The notes under the pieces are model-generated. The model was not told the DNA's origin and ran no database searches. It saw only the letters and a list, made by a program, of their open reading frames with translations. This document shows, one piece after another, positions 1 to 9,519 of a stretch of 60,416 nucleotides of DNA. The position numbers and the translations under genes are program-made. Source of the stretch: Tannerella sp. (lineage in GTDB: Bacteria; Bacteroidota; Bacteroidia; Bacteroidales; Tannerellaceae); NCBI GenBank assembly GCA_031276175.1, contig JAISNP010000117.1, positions 1-60,416 on the forward strand, read 5' to 3'. Numbering within the stretch: position 1 is the stretch's first letter; every line of letters begins with the position of its first letter.

Positions 1-1
1 T

Positions 2-418
2 CGCGACATGATCCTTACGCTGACGCCGCTTGCCTCGCTGCCGTCCGGCTACGTGCCGCAGGTGACGACGGATCGCCGGCTCGTGCCCGACAGCGAGCAG
101 AGCATCGAGATACTGCCTGATGCCGACGGCACGTACACCGTCCGCATCCGCAGCGTGCTGGAGGCTGCCGTCGTCACGGTTACGGCCGTAGCGTTCCAGT
201 CTGCCGAACAGGCTGTGCCGGCGCAGGTGTGGAGCTACGGCAGGCAATTGTATATTGCGTCGTCCGTTTCCGGCCGTGCGTATATATATAATGTAAGCGG
301 CCGGGTGGTGAAGATCGTCCCGACCGTGGCCGGCGAAACGGTTGCGCAGGCGCTATCGCCGGGGATATATTTCGTCTCTACGGGCGGGAAAAGCTTTAAG
401 GTGGTGATTACCGAATAA
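2..418 (+). CDS. C-terminal part of a secreted protein with T9SS-like sorting domain (5' truncated by window)
   Basis: The reading frame is open to the window edge, so only the last 138 residues of a larger protein are visible. The final ~65 residues resemble a Por secretion (type IX) C-terminal domain: a beta-rich stretch with LYIAS, then YIYNVSGR, then SPGIYFVSTGGKSFKVVI. In this family the domain guides export across the outer membrane and is usually removed. The tail closely resembles the end of the protein encoded at 1456-2637 on the other strand. The passenger function cannot be judged because the N-terminal part lies outside the window. A hairpin with a T-run follows the stop codon. 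Confidence 0.7.
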   Translation, partial: RDMILTLTPLASLPSGYVPQVTTDRRLVPDSEQSIEILPDADGTYTVRIRSVLEAAVVTVTAVAFQSAEQAVPAQVWSYGRQLYIASSVSGRAYIYNVSGRVVKIVPTVAGETVAQALSPGIYFVSTGGKSFKVVITE

Positions 419-452
419 TTTTTTTTCCATTTTGTTTTTTTGGTTTGAAAGG

Positions 453-488
453 GAGAGGGGTGGCTTTCGGGCTGCCTCTCTTTTTTTT
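453..488 (+). terminator. Rho-independent terminator
   Basis: A 6-bp stem (GAGAGG at 453-458, CCTCTC at 475-480) is followed directly by eight T. It lies about 35 bp after the stop of the T9SS-tailed protein. Confidence 0.6.
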
Positions 489-565
489 CCGTCAGCGGCA
501 ACAAGGGAACACATCTGCCTCCAGGCCCCGCAGGGGCGACACTTTATTACTATAAAAAACATGCG

Positions 566-573
566 TACTTTTG
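566..573 (+). promoter_or_regulatory. -7 promoter box TACTTTTG
   Basis: Matches TAnnTTTG. The predicted start of transcription near 580 gives a leader of about 18 nt to the ATG at 599 but only ~9 nt to the GTG at 590, which favours the ATG as the translation start. A weak TTT-type -33 element lies about 20 bp upstream. Confidence 0.55.
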
Positions 574-598
574 CGCACAAATATCAATTGTGTCGGGA

Positions 599-1435
599 AT
601 GAATCATCGTATTACTTTTTTCGAATCGGTTCTTGGGGAAAAGATTATTGTTTTTCCGTCGCATCGAGGTTGTGTACGGACGGAATCGGGGCGTGTTTAC
701 TTTTTCAAGAGCGGCCCGGAAAGCCGTACTTTCCGTTGCGAGGCTCGCGGATTGCAGGAACTGGCATCGGCCGGCGCCATCCGTGCGGCCGATGTCGTGT
801 CGGTGGGCGACGATTATATCCTGACATGCCATGTCGACGATACGCGCCCCCGGAACGGATTTTTCGAGCAGTTCGGACGTGCACTGGCACAACTGCATCG
901 CCATACCGCCGCATCGTTCGGGTTTTGCGAAAACAATTTTATCGGCGCCAACCGGCAAATGAATGTGCCTTCGGAAACGGAACGCAACGACTGGACAACA
1001 TTTTATTTCAACAAACGGTTGCTCTATCAGTTCCGTTTGGCGGAACGGAGAGGATATGCCATCCCTGAATTAAGGAAGGGGTTTGCCCGTCTGGAATCGA
1101 AAATCGAAAGTATCCTGAAAGGCAGCGACGATCTTCCCGCTCTGCTGCACGGCGATTTGTGGTCGGGTAATTTCCTGTGCGACCCGTTAAACCGTCCGGT
1201 ACTGATTGATCCTGCCGTGTATTATGGGCACAGAGAGGCCGAGCTTGCAATGACGACGCTTTTCGGCGGCTTTCCGCAGGAGTTTTACGATGCCTACTCC
1301 GAAGCCTTTCCCCTGAAACCGGGCTATGACTATCGCCGGGACGTGTATACGCTCTATCACGTCTTGAATCATCTGAATATTTTCGGCGAAGCGTATATGC
1401 ACGAAGCGTTAAGCCTGCTGAAGAGGTACGAATAG
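599..1435 (+). CDS. Fructosamine-kinase / aminoglycoside-phosphotransferase-fold family protein
   Basis: A cytosolic kinase-fold protein of 278 residues, the usual length for the fructosamine-kinase family, whose members phosphorylate protein-bound or free ketoamines (or ribulosamines) as a deglycation step. Visible signatures are the catalytic-loop motif LLHGDLWSGNF and the metal-binding motif LIDPAVYYGHREAELAMT near residues 180-215. The substrate cannot be told from sequence. The frame also allows a GTG start nine bases upstream; the promoter position favours the ATG. It is transcribed alone and faces a convergent gene 20 bp downstream. Confidence 0.82.
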   Translation: MNHRITFFESVLGEKIIVFPSHRGCVRTESGRVYFFKSGPESRTFRCEARGLQELASAGAIRAADVVSVGDDYILTCHVDDTRPRNGFFEQFGRALAQLHRHTAASFGFCENNFIGANRQMNVPSETERNDWTTFYFNKRLLYQFRLAERRGYAIPELRKGFARLESKIESILKGSDDLPALLHGDLWSGNFLCDPLNRPVLIDPAVYYGHREAELAMTTLFGGFPQEFYDAYSEAFPLKPGYDYRRDVYTLYHVLNHLNIFGEAYMHEALSLLKRYE

Positions 1436-1455
1436 CCGCGCCATGCCTTTTTAAG

Positions 1456-2637
1456 CTATATGCCGGCGATTGCCGCTTTCCATGTCCTCCCGTGTATTGC
1501 GACGATATATACGCCCGGAGGCATCGAGACGGCGGCGGTCTGTCCGGACGTGAATGTAACGGTTTTTATCAACTGTCCGGCCACGGTGTACACCTGTGCC
1601 TGTCCGGACGTCGCGCCTGCGATATACAGTTGTGCGCCGGATGCCCATACGCGGACGGCGTCGTTTCCCGGAACGGATTCGACGGAAGAAGCGGGAAGTT
1701 TGTTGGGGTAGAGAACGATATATTCCGAAAGCAGGCTGTCGTAATACGTATAACAGGCTCCCGGTTTTCCATCCGTGCCGTATTTCCACTCGTGTGCGTA
1801 GCTGTGGCTTTTATCATTGTATATTCTTGATGAAAAATAGTTTTCGTCATAGTATTTGAAGAGTTCCCGGTATTCCGTTTTACCGTATTCGTACAGCGCT
1901 TTGGAAAGAATTTTTCCCTGTGCGTCGTACTCGGCTGTTCCCTTGACGCGACTTGTCCATGTAGCGTTTTCTTCATCCCGGTCATAGCTGTCGATCAATG
2001 TGACGTATCCGTAACTGTTATATTCGTAATGCGCTTTAAAGAACAGTTTATCTTCGCCACCCGAATGTTGCTGTCCTTCTATGGATACGGGATTGTTTGC
2101 GGCGTTGTATGCGAACACGAATTTGTTCCAACTGTTGTTGCCGTATATTACCTTGAAAGATGTCAGATTCCGGTTTTTATCATATTCCGGTTCAAACTCC
2201 CTGCCCACAGGACATGGAAGAGCAAAACGACCGGAGCCGATGCAGGGAATGTTGAACCATACTTTACCGTCGCTTATTTTATATGAAATCTTCGACGACT
2301 GCGCGTTGAATTTTTCCCTGTTATACCTTGGCGAAGGAATTATCCATACATCCGGCATCTGCGATATAAGTTTCCATGAATTGTTTTCCCACACATATCT
2401 TCCGTATTCTTCGCCCAGCAGGTAAACCTGTTTACTGCGTTTTTGTCCGTCCGGGCTAAAGACGATGATGCTGTCCGGCAACGTTTCGTCCTCCTGAAAC
2501 TGTCTTTCCCGTATGGAATCGTTTTCTACCCTGTCCGTTCGCACGGCAGCCTTTTCCTGTCCCGCTACTGTCGGGACGCACATGCTTGCAAGCGCCAGCA
2601 TCACTCCTGCCGACGCGACTGTGAATTTTCTTTTCAT
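1456..2637 (-). CDS. Secreted protein with T9SS-like C-terminal domain, function unknown
   Basis: Starts with a clear signal peptide (MKRKFTVASAGVMLALASM...), so the ATG at 2637 is preferred to an in-frame ATG 147 bases upstream that would bury the signal. The middle is rich in Tyr, Asn and Ser with repeated EYN/YDxxGK-type strands, typical of secreted beta-structured Bacteroidota proteins. The last ~65 residues (VRVWASGAQLYIAG ... PPGVYIVAIHGRTWKAAI) look like a T9SS sorting domain and parallel the tail of the protein at the window start. No enzymatic motif was recognised. The length is 393 residues, and the leader from the promoter at 2809-2816 is about 165 nt. Confidence 0.75.
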   Translation of the reverse strand: MKRKFTVASAGVMLALASMCVPTVAGQEKAAVRTDRVENDSIRERQFQEDETLPDSIIVFSPDGQKRSKQVYLLGEEYGRYVWENNSWKLISQMPDVWIIPSPRYNREKFNAQSSKISYKISDGKVWFNIPCIGSGRFALPCPVGREFEPEYDKNRNLTSFKVIYGNNSWNKFVFAYNAANNPVSIEGQQHSGGEDKLFFKAHYEYNSYGYVTLIDSYDRDEENATWTSRVKGTAEYDAQGKILSKALYEYGKTEYRELFKYYDENYFSSRIYNDKSHSYAHEWKYGTDGKPGACYTYYDSLLSEYIVLYPNKLPASSVESVPGNDAVRVWASGAQLYIAGATSGQAQVYTVAGQLIKTVTFTSGQTAAVSMPPGVYIVAIHGRTWKAAIAGI

Positions 2638-2808
2638 AAAAATGTAATGTTTTAATCGGATTGTAACCGGGTTAATGTGTATCGCCGTATGCGGACATGC
2701 GACTTCATGCCTGCCTGCATTTCGTGTATTTCCGTTTGCCGTTTTCCGCGCAGGGAAATGCTGACTAAAATTAAGTAATTTCATTTCTCACTCTCTCTCT
2801 TAATGTTG

Positions 2809-2816
2809 CAAAGATA
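2809..2816 (-). promoter_or_regulatory. -7 promoter box TATCTTTG
   Basis: Exact TAnnTTTG match on the minus strand, upstream of the T9SS-tailed secreted protein. It implies a long leader that contains a GA-rich run. Confidence 0.55.
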
Positions 2817-2886
2817 CTCATATTCTTTTATTTGAGCAACATTTTATTCGCAGTGGGTCGAAGGGAACAATCCTTCGATAAGGCAC

Positions 2887-2934
2887 AAAAAAACGTGCGA
2901 CGGGAAAGCAGAATCTTGCTTTTCCCGTCGCACG
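2887..2934 (-). terminator. Rho-independent terminator of pgk
   Basis: Long stem of about 17 bp (2894-2910 with 2917-2934, one bulged base) with a 6-nt loop. On the minus strand it is followed by seven T (2887-2893). It lies 18 bp after the pgk stop codon. Confidence 0.88.
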
Positions 2935-2951
2935 CGTATCAATCGGCGCCG

Positions 2952-4211
2952 TTATCCCTGAATGGCGGCAATGCCGGGCAATGTTTTGCCTTCGATGGCT
3001 TCGAGCAGTGCGCCTCCGCCGGTAGATACGTACGAAACCTTGTCGGCAAGCCCGAATTTGTTGATGCAGGCCACCGAATCGCCGCCGCCTACGAGCGAGT
3101 ATGCGCCGTTCTTCGTCGCTGCGACGATGGCTTCGGCTACGGCGCGTGAGCCGTGCGTGAAGTTCTCGAACTCAAATACGCCGGTCGGGCCGTTCCACAG
3201 TATGGTTTTCGACTTTCCGATTATTTCGGCATAGAGGGCTTCCGTTTTCGGGCCGATGTCGAGGCCTTCCCATCCGTCGGGTATCTTGTTCACATCGACA
3301 TATTTCGTATTGGCGTCGTTACTGAAGCTGTCGGCAATTTTGGCGTCGATGGCAAGTACAAGATTCACCTTGTTGGCTTCCGCCTTTTGCAGCAGTTCGA
3401 GGGCAAGGTTCAACTTGTCGTCTTCGCAGATGGAATTACCGATTTCTCCGCCGAGCGCTTTGGTAAACGTATACGTCATGCCGCCTGTAATAATCAGGTT
3501 GTCTACTTTACTCAGCAGATTTTCGATGATTTCGATTTTCGACGATACTTTAGACCCTCCCATGATGGCGGTAAACGGCCGCTGGCTGTCTTTCATCACC
3601 TTTTCAATGGCGTTCACTTCATTTTTCATCAGAAAGCCGAACAGTTTGTGGTCGGCGTCGAAATAGTCGGCAATCAACGCCGTCGAAGCATGTGCGCGGT
3701 GCGCGGTGCCGAATGCGTCGTTCACATACACGTCCGCATACGATGCAAGGGTTTTGGTAAAACTCTTCTGGCTCTCCTTCACTTTTTTCTTTGCAGCCTT
3801 CTTTTCATCCTCGGAAACGTCTTTGGCCAATCCGCGCGGTTTGCCTTCTTCCTCCGCATAGAAGCGAAGGTTTTCGAGCATGAGGGCTTCTCCGGGTTGC
3901 AGGGCGGCAGCTTTGGCTTTGGCTTCTTCGCCGATGCAGTCGCTCGCAAACTGCACGTCGACGCCCAGCAGTTCGGATACTTTCGGAAGGATATGTTTCA
4001 GCGAAAACTTGTCCGACGCGCCTTCGGGACGCCCCAGATGCGAACCGATAATGATACTTCCTCCGTCGGAGAGGATTTTTTTCAGCGTCGGGAGCGCTGC
4101 ACGGATACGTGTGTCGTCCGTAATGTTAAAATTGTCGTCGAGCGGGACGTTGAAATCCACCCGCACAAATGCCTTTTTACCGGCAAAATTAAAATTCTCA
4201 ATCGTTTGCAT
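2952..4211 (-). CDS. pgk: Phosphoglycerate kinase
   Basis: Glycolytic enzyme that transfers phosphate from 1,3-bisphosphoglycerate to ADP in the cytosol. The protein is 419 residues long, normal for bacteria. It shows the N-terminal signature [14 protein letters not shown] with its substrate-binding residues, the hinge region [16 protein letters not shown], and the C-terminal nucleotide-binding motifs [11 protein letters not shown] and LVGGGDSVA. The start was placed at [15 protein letters not shown] because family members begin there; the 38 codons upstream have no family resemblance. A -7 box lies at 4266-4273 and a strong terminator follows, so it is probably a single-gene transcript. Confidence 0.97.
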   Translation of the reverse strand: MQTIENFNFAGKKAFVRVDFNVPLDDNFNITDDTRIRAALPTLKKILSDGGSIIIGSHLGRPEGASDKFSLKHILPKVSELLGVDVQFASDCIGEEAKAKAAALQPGEALMLENLRFYAEEEGKPRGLAKDVSEDEKKAAKKKVKESQKSFTKTLASYADVYVNDAFGTAHRAHASTALIADYFDADHKLFGFLMKNEVNAIEKVMKDSQRPFTAIMGGSKVSSKIEIIENLLSKVDNLIITGGMTYTFTKALGGEIGNSICEDDKLNLALELLQKAEANKVNLVLAIDAKIADSFSNDANTKYVDVNKIPDGWEGLDIGPKTEALYAEIIGKSKTILWNGPTGVFEFENFTHGSRAVAEAIVAATKNGAYSLVGGGDSVACINKFGLADKVSYVSTGGGALLEAIEGKTLPGIAAIQG

Positions 4212-4265
4212 AATAAGATTATTGATAATGTTATAAGATATTCCTAACTGTTGCAGTTCATGGTG

Positions 4266-4273
4266 CAAATGTA
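4266..4273 (-). promoter_or_regulatory. -7 promoter box TACATTTG for pgk
   Basis: TAnnTTTG match on the minus strand about 55 bp before the chosen pgk ATG. This also supports the shorter start, because the longer frame would begin upstream of the promoter. Confidence 0.55.
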
Positions 4274-4382
4274 TGAAGGAATTGTTAAACCGCCATGAGT
4301 AAATACATTTTTTTCGTGTCGGCACAATTTTTTTCAGTCATGCAGCGTTTATAGATAGAACGCATCAAAAAAGAAAAACAGT

Positions 4383-4571
4383 ATGGATATGAAACCTTTG
4401 TTATTATCTTTCTTTGTGGTGATATTGTGTTACTCATTGTTCTTTAACGACGACGAGATTCATAATCATGTAGATGACACAAATTACACGATTCGTCCGG
4501 AGGCACACAAAAGTTTCCTGACGCCGGATTCGGCTTCTTTCTATGCGAAAATGACAGGAATTTCCAGATAA
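4383..4571 (+). CDS. Small exported or membrane-anchored protein, unknown
   Basis: Encodes 62 residues: a hydrophobic N-terminal segment (KPLLLSFFVVILCYSLFF) followed by an acidic, His-rich stretch. It ends 8 bp before the beta-propeller lipoprotein gene and is probably co-transcribed with it. In Bacteroidota, small secreted peptides (the NVEALA type) often precede 6-bladed propeller genes; position and size fit, but no NVEALA motif is present, so this link is an inference. An alternative ATG lies two codons in. Confidence 0.45.
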   Translation: MDMKPLLLSFFVVILCYSLFFNDDEIHNHVDDTNYTIRPEAHKSFLTPDSASFYAKMTGISR

Positions 4572-4579
4572 GCATACCA

Positions 4580-5608
4580 TTGAAAACGCCTGTTTTCCTT
4601 TTGTTTTTCGCCATCGTGTCGTGTGTGCATCATAGCAGTATGCCGTTGTCCGGCGTATATGACAATCCTGATGTAACGGAACGTTTATCCTCTATTGCCT
4701 GCAAGGTTACGGCCGTGCCGCTGGAGACAAGCGCCGCATGTCCTGTCGACAAACCGGAGAAGGTGATTTGTATAGATAATAGTGTGTTCGTACTTTGCAA
4801 TAACCGGATTTACCGCTTCAATCGCCACGGAGATTTTCAAAACAGCATTTCGGCAGACGCCAACAGCCGGATTCATGATTACACGGTTAATCCTCAATGG
4901 AAACAGTTGATTGTGCTCGACAATTTCCGTCAGGTTCATTTTTACACGTTCGACGGCATCAAACAAAGGCAGGAGGATTTGAGCGCGCCGACCGGCATGC
5001 AAACGGTGCATCGCATGTCATACTATTCCAATTCCCTGTGGTTTACGTTTGAGAGCCTGTCTCCGGAAAGCGCCTTCGAAAACAGATTGCTGCGCTTCGA
5101 CCTTGCAGACCGGAGTACGGAGAGTTTCGGCCTGACGGATGTGGAGTTGGGACACAACAGTCTGCATCGCCATTTTGCGACCGAATTTGCAGTATCGGAA
5201 AATGTGCCTTATGTGTATTCTCCGTTTGTCGGCAAGGATAATATCCTGCGAGATACGCTCTATCTGCTTTCGCACGAAGCGTTCGACCGTCGTAAGCGCG
5301 CCGAAAAACCGTTTTGCATCTATCCCGTACGCATCAACCGCCGCTATCTGATCGCTTCGTATTGCGAGAATGTGACGAAACAATCGAATTTCCTGTTTAT
5401 CTATGACCGTAAAAACCTGACTTTTTTCGATATGGCCGGGTTTAAAGATGATTTCTTCGAAACGGGAGTCGTGACCGATATGCAGCCGCTGAATATGAAC
5501 GACAGCGAATACTATTTCTACAAAACGGGAGGCGACGCCATGAAACTGTTTCCCGAACGTGGAGAACACGACAATCCGGTACTCTTCTTCGTTTGTCTGA
5601 ACGGGTGA
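4580..5608 (+). CDS. 6-bladed beta-propeller lipoprotein
   Basis: A 342-residue protein with a lipoprotein signal peptide (MKTPVFLLFFAIVSC, lipobox cysteine at residue 15), so it is probably anchored in an outer membrane or periplasmic leaflet. The pattern VPLETS...KPEKVICIDNSVFVLCNNRIYRFNRHGDF followed by recurring ~40-residue strands resembles the 6-bladed propeller/DUF4934 group common in Bacteroidota, whose role is unknown. The only start that keeps the signal peptide intact is a TTG codon. The downstream gap to the convergent mfd gene holds a palindromic repeat array. Confidence 0.7.
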   Translation: MKTPVFLLFFAIVSCVHHSSMPLSGVYDNPDVTERLSSIACKVTAVPLETSAACPVDKPEKVICIDNSVFVLCNNRIYRFNRHGDFQNSISADANSRIHDYTVNPQWKQLIVLDNFRQVHFYTFDGIKQRQEDLSAPTGMQTVHRMSYYSNSLWFTFESLSPESAFENRLLRFDLADRSTESFGLTDVELGHNSLHRHFATEFAVSENVPYVYSPFVGKDNILRDTLYLLSHEAFDRRKRAEKPFCIYPVRINRRYLIASYCENVTKQSNFLFIYDRKNLTFFDMAGFKDDFFETGVVTDMQPLNMNDSEYYFYKTGGDAMKLFPERGEHDNPVLFFVCLNG

Positions 5609-5650
5609 CGATTGCGGGTGGTTCCGCACGGCGGAACTTACCGGTTCCAT

Positions 5651-5736
5651 GCGGCTCACCTTATAAGGTGAGTGCGGCTAACCTTGCAAGGTGAGTGTGG
5701 CTAACCTTATAAGGTGAGTGCGGCTAACCTTGCAAG
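5651..5736. repeat. Tandem array, 23-bp units with alternating palindromes
   Basis: Three full units start at 5651, 5674 and 5697, with a partial fourth at 5720. Each contains GYGGCT(A/C)ACC and a 12-bp palindrome, alternating between ACCTTATAAGGT and ACCTTGCAAGGT. It sits between the convergent ends of the beta-propeller gene and mfd. There is no T-run, so a simple terminator role is doubtful. Confidence 0.85.
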
Positions 5737-5754
5737 TTCCGTTCCGCTCCTTCA

Positions 5755-8700
5755 TTATACACATTCCTCCAGTTGTTCGATTTCGTTCAGACTGCGGCAG
5801 GCTGCGGATACGCCGGTAATATTGCGGATGACGATGCTGCGCTTGTTGCCATGCTCGCGGAAGTTGCAGGCGCGGGGATGAAACCGGACGTAGGCGATGA
5901 TTTTGCCGAACGTGCGGCTTTGATAATAAGGGCTGTCGGGCGCAGACGGCAGATACATGGTCATCGTGCCGTTCTTGAGCGCCAGCCTTTCGATGCCCAG
6001 CTTCTTTGCCGATTTGCGCAGGCTGACGACGCGTATCAGTTCTTCGCTTTTTTCCGGGATTTTGCCGAAGCGGTCGGTGAGTTTGTCGACGAATACGGCA
6101 AGCTGCTTTTCGTCGGTTATCGAATTCAGTTCGCGGTAGATGCCGACACGTTCGGAATCGTTCGGGATATAGGTCGGCGGAAACATGAGTTCCAGATCGC
6201 TTTCGATAAACGTTTCACGCACGTAACGTTCGCCCGTGTCGCTTTCCGGCGGAAAAAGTTCCGGAAATTCGTCGGCTTTGAGTTCGTCGACGGCTTCTTC
6301 GAGGATTCTCTGATACGTTTCGTAGCCCATGTCGGCAATGAATCCGCTCTGCTCGGCGCCGAGTATGTTGCCTGCGCCCCGTATGTCGAGGTCTTGCATG
6401 GCGATGTGGATGCCGCTGCCAAGTTCGGAGAGGTTTTCGATGGCCTGCAGGCGGCGGCACGATTCGGAAGAGAGCGTCGGGAGAGGCGGAGAAAGGAGAT
6501 AGCAAAACGCCTTGCGGTCGCTGCGCCCGACGCGTCCGCGTAACTGGTGCAGTTCCGAAAGGCCGAACCGGTGGGCGTCGTTCACGATAATGGTGTTCAC
6601 GTTCGGTATGTCGATGCCGTTCTCGACGATAGTCGTTGCAATCAGCACATCGTATTCGAAGTTGACGAAGTCGAGGATGATTTTTTCCAGTTTCTCCGGT
6701 TCCATCTGTCCGTGTCCGACGGCGATTCGTGCGTCGGGTATTTCGCGGCGGACGATTCTTTCTATCTCCGGAATGTTGCTTATGCGATTGTTAATGATAA
6801 ACGTTTGCCCGTTGCGGCTCATCTCAAACCCGATGGCTTCGCGGATAATGTCCGGGTTAAAACGCTGTATCTCCGTCTGCACGGGATAGCGGTTGGGAGG
6901 TGGGGTATGAATATTGCTCAGGTCGCGCGCGCCCATCAGCGAGAACTGAAGCGTGCGCGGGATGGGCGTTGCCGTCAAGGTCAGCGTATCGACGTTCGTC
7001 TTCATGCGGCGGAGTTTTTCCTTGACCGCTACGCCGAATTTCTGTTCCTCGTCGATGACGAGCAGTCCCAGATCCTTGAATACAACGTCGCTTCCGACCA
7101 GACGGTGCGTACCTATCAGGATGTTCAGTTTGCCGTCTTTCAATCGTTTGAGAATATCTCTGATGTCCGACGCCGGGCGGGCGCGGCTGATGTAATCGAC
7201 CGTGCACGGAAAGTCTTTGAGCCGTTCGGTAAATGTCTTGAAATGCTGGAAGGCCAGCACGGTAGTAGGCACGAGCACGGCCACCTGTTTGTTGTCCGTC
7301 ACGGCCTTGAAGGCGGCGCGGATGGCCACTTCCGTTTTGCCGAACCCTACGTCGCCGCAAATCAGGCGATCCATCGGGCGGTCGCTTTCCATATCGGCTT
7401 TCACTTCGGCGGAGGCCTTCATCTGGTCAGGCGTATCTTCGTAGATGAAACTTGCCTCCAGTTCGTCCTGAAGGAAGCTGTCGGGGCTGAAGGCGAATCC
7501 CTTCTCCTGCCGGCGCCGGGCGTAGATGCGAATCAGGTCGCGGGCAATGTCTTTGACTTTTTTCTTTGTGCGGTCTTTTATTCGTTCCCACGTCCCGCTC
7601 CCAAGTTTGTGCAACACGGGCGGCTCGCCGTCTTTCCCCTTGTATTTGGACAGCTTGTGCAACGCATGGATACCGACAAAGATAATGTCGCTGTTGCGGT
7701 ATACGAGTTTGACGGCTTCCTGCTTACGGCCGTTCACTTCGGTGCGGACAAGCCCTCCGAACATCCCGATGCCGTGGTCTGCGTGCACAATAAAATCGCC
7801 TGTCGCGAACTGATTCAGTTCCTTCACCGAAAGCATCATCTTTCCGCTGCGCACCCTGTCGCTTGCAAGGCTGTACTTGTGGTATCGCCCGAAAATCTGG
7901 TGATCGGTAAAGACGCATATCTTCATCGTATTGTCGACAAAGCCGGCATGGACTGTCCTGTCGATATGCGTGAAGGGAATATCGTCGCCCCTGTCGGCGA
8001 AAATGTCGCGCAGCCGCCCGGCCTGTCGGGGGCTGTCGGTAGATATATATAATGTATACCCGCTGTCGAGGTATTGACGAAACGAGCGGGCGACAAGATC
8101 GAAATTTTTCCGGTACGGCAGTTGCGGTTTGTTGTCGAAGGCCACCACCGCATCGGCCGTGTCGAACGCACGGTTGCCCGTCTCCAGCCGGTTGAACGAC
8201 GTCACGGATTCGAGAAACTCCGTTTTGTTTATCAGCGCCCCGCGCATGTCTTCGACGGAGGCGAACGACTCCGTTTCGCCGGCAACGGGCTTTTCGTTCC
8301 ACAAACTCTCTATCCGCTCCGCGCACCAAAGCAGGTTGGGCGCAACGATAACGGCATCGTCGGGCAAAAGGCCGAACAGCGATACTTTGCGACCCTGCCG
8401 GTTCGTTTCGGAAACGAGGGTGACGGCTTCGCGTTTTTCCCTCGACAGTTGCGTGTCGATGTCGAACGTGCGGATACTGTCGATCTCGTTACCGAAAAAG
8501 TCGATACGGTACGGATATTCATGAGAAAAAGAAAATACATCCACAATGCTGCCGCGCACGGCATACTGTCCCGGCTCGTACACGTAGTCCGTCTGCTCGA
8601 AACCCAGCGCGTCGAGCATTTCCACGACAAACAGGATGTCGACCGTTTCGCCGACGCGCACTTGCAGCATGTTTTCCTTCAGCGTTTCGCCGGAAGATAC

Positions 8701-9108
8701 CTTTTCGGCCAGCGCTTCGGGATAGCTGACGATGAGCGCATCGAGACGTTTCGCACCGCCGTAAAGCGCCATGAGCGTTTCGGTACGCAGGATTTCGTTC
8801 GGCGCATCGGGATGTCCGTACTTGATATGCCGACGATAGGCGGACGGAAAGAAAAGGACGTGCCGGCCGGTCATTTGCACAAGGTCGTTGTAGAAATACC
8901 CTGCATCTTCGGCGCTGTCGAGCACGCATAAAACACATCCCCCCCGCTTCATATAAAGCGAAGCTACCGTCATCGCCGTCCCCGACCCGTGCAATCCCTT
9001 CAACAATACAGTCTGTCGCCTGCTTTGCTGTTCATACAGGGCACAAATCGCTTTCACCTGCGGATGATCGGAGTATAACCGTATCAACTCGGAAAGATTC
9101 AAGCTCAA
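5755..9108 (-). CDS. mfd: Transcription-repair coupling factor
   Basis: An ATP-driven DNA translocase that removes stalled RNA polymerase from lesions and recruits UvrA. It is 1117 residues long, typical for Mfd. The N-terminal UvrB-like region includes YVYEPGQYAVRGSIVDVFSFS; the RNA-polymerase interaction region follows (GDFIVHADHGIGMFGGLV). The helicase domains carry Walker A (GDVGFGKTE, residues 585-593) and DEEQ (686-689), then LTATPIPRTL, the translocation segment and a C-terminal TRCF domain. No ATG fits the N-terminus; a TTG lies about 11 nt after the predicted transcription start. uvrA is also in this window, but in another transcription unit. Confidence 0.96.
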   Translation of the reverse strand: MSLNLSELIRLYSDHPQVKAICALYEQQSRRQTVLLKGLHGSGTAMTVASLYMKRGGCVLCVLDSAEDAGYFYNDLVQMTGRHVLFFPSAYRRHIKYGHPDAPNEILRTETLMALYGGAKRLDALIVSYPEALAEKVSSGETLKENMLQVRVGETVDILFVVEMLDALGFEQTDYVYEPGQYAVRGSIVDVFSFSHEYPYRIDFFGNEIDSIRTFDIDTQLSREKREAVTLVSETNRQGRKVSLFGLLPDDAVIVAPNLLWCAERIESLWNEKPVAGETESFASVEDMRGALINKTEFLESVTSFNRLETGNRAFDTADAVVAFDNKPQLPYRKNFDLVARSFRQYLDSGYTLYISTDSPRQAGRLRDIFADRGDDIPFTHIDRTVHAGFVDNTMKICVFTDHQIFGRYHKYSLASDRVRSGKMMLSVKELNQFATGDFIVHADHGIGMFGGLVRTEVNGRKQEAVKLVYRNSDIIFVGIHALHKLSKYKGKDGEPPVLHKLGSGTWERIKDRTKKKVKDIARDLIRIYARRRQEKGFAFSPDSFLQDELEASFIYEDTPDQMKASAEVKADMESDRPMDRLICGDVGFGKTEVAIRAAFKAVTDNKQVAVLVPTTVLAFQHFKTFTERLKDFPCTVDYISRARPASDIRDILKRLKDGKLNILIGTHRLVGSDVVFKDLGLLVIDEEQKFGVAVKEKLRRMKTNVDTLTLTATPIPRTLQFSLMGARDLSNIHTPPPNRYPVQTEIQRFNPDIIREAIGFEMSRNGQTFIINNRISNIPEIERIVRREIPDARIAVGHGQMEPEKLEKIILDFVNFEYDVLIATTIVENGIDIPNVNTIIVNDAHRFGLSELHQLRGRVGRSDRKAFCYLLSPPLPTLSSESCRRLQAIENLSELGSGIHIAMQDLDIRGAGNILGAEQSGFIADMGYETYQRILEEAVDELKADEFPELFPPESDTGERYVRETFIESDLELMFPPTYIPNDSERVGIYRELNSITDEKQLAVFVDKLTDRFGKIPEKSEELIRVVSLRKSAKKLGIERLALKNGTMTMYLPSAPDSPYYQSRTFGKIIAYVRFHPRACNFREHGNKRSIVIRNITGVSAACRSLNEIEQLEECV

Positions 9109-9125
9109 AATGTTAAAATCGCCGG

Positions 9126-9133
9126 CAAAGATA
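9126..9133 (-). promoter_or_regulatory. -7 promoter box TATCTTTG for mfd
   Basis: Exact TAnnTTTG match. It places transcription only about 11 nt before the TTG start of mfd. Confidence 0.6.
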
Positions 9134-9519
9134 CCATTTAATCCGAAATAAAGGAAAAACGGACAAAAAAATTTATTTTGCCCTGCCGATTAATAGCTTT
9201 ATGTTTTTTGCGACGGGAAATACACCTGACGCCGGAGGCGTTTCTCTGAAACAGGGGACATTTCCGGGGAAGGCCGTGGATGAAAGGTTAACGATAAACG
9301 ATGACCTGTAAACGATGAGTGATGGACGGCTATCGGTTAGTTTTAACGCCTGCGGCGTTAAGCATCTCTTTACACGATTCTTTTTGCCCTGCACTGCGCT
9401 ATGCCTGTACGGGGTTATCGGAAGGGAAACGCCGCAGGCATACGGTGCAGTATGTATGTCTCCTGTATCAAGATATAAAATTTTGCTCGAAACTCAGGCA
9501 AGAATACCGTGCGGCCACA
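9134..9519. other. Non-coding spacer with short hairpins
   Basis: No convincing gene on either strand. It contains short GC-rich hairpins, ACGCC-GGA-GGCGT (9229-9241) and TAACGCC-TGC-GGCGTTA (9344-9360), and a low-complexity stretch with repeated AACGAT words near 9290-9320. Confidence 0.5.
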
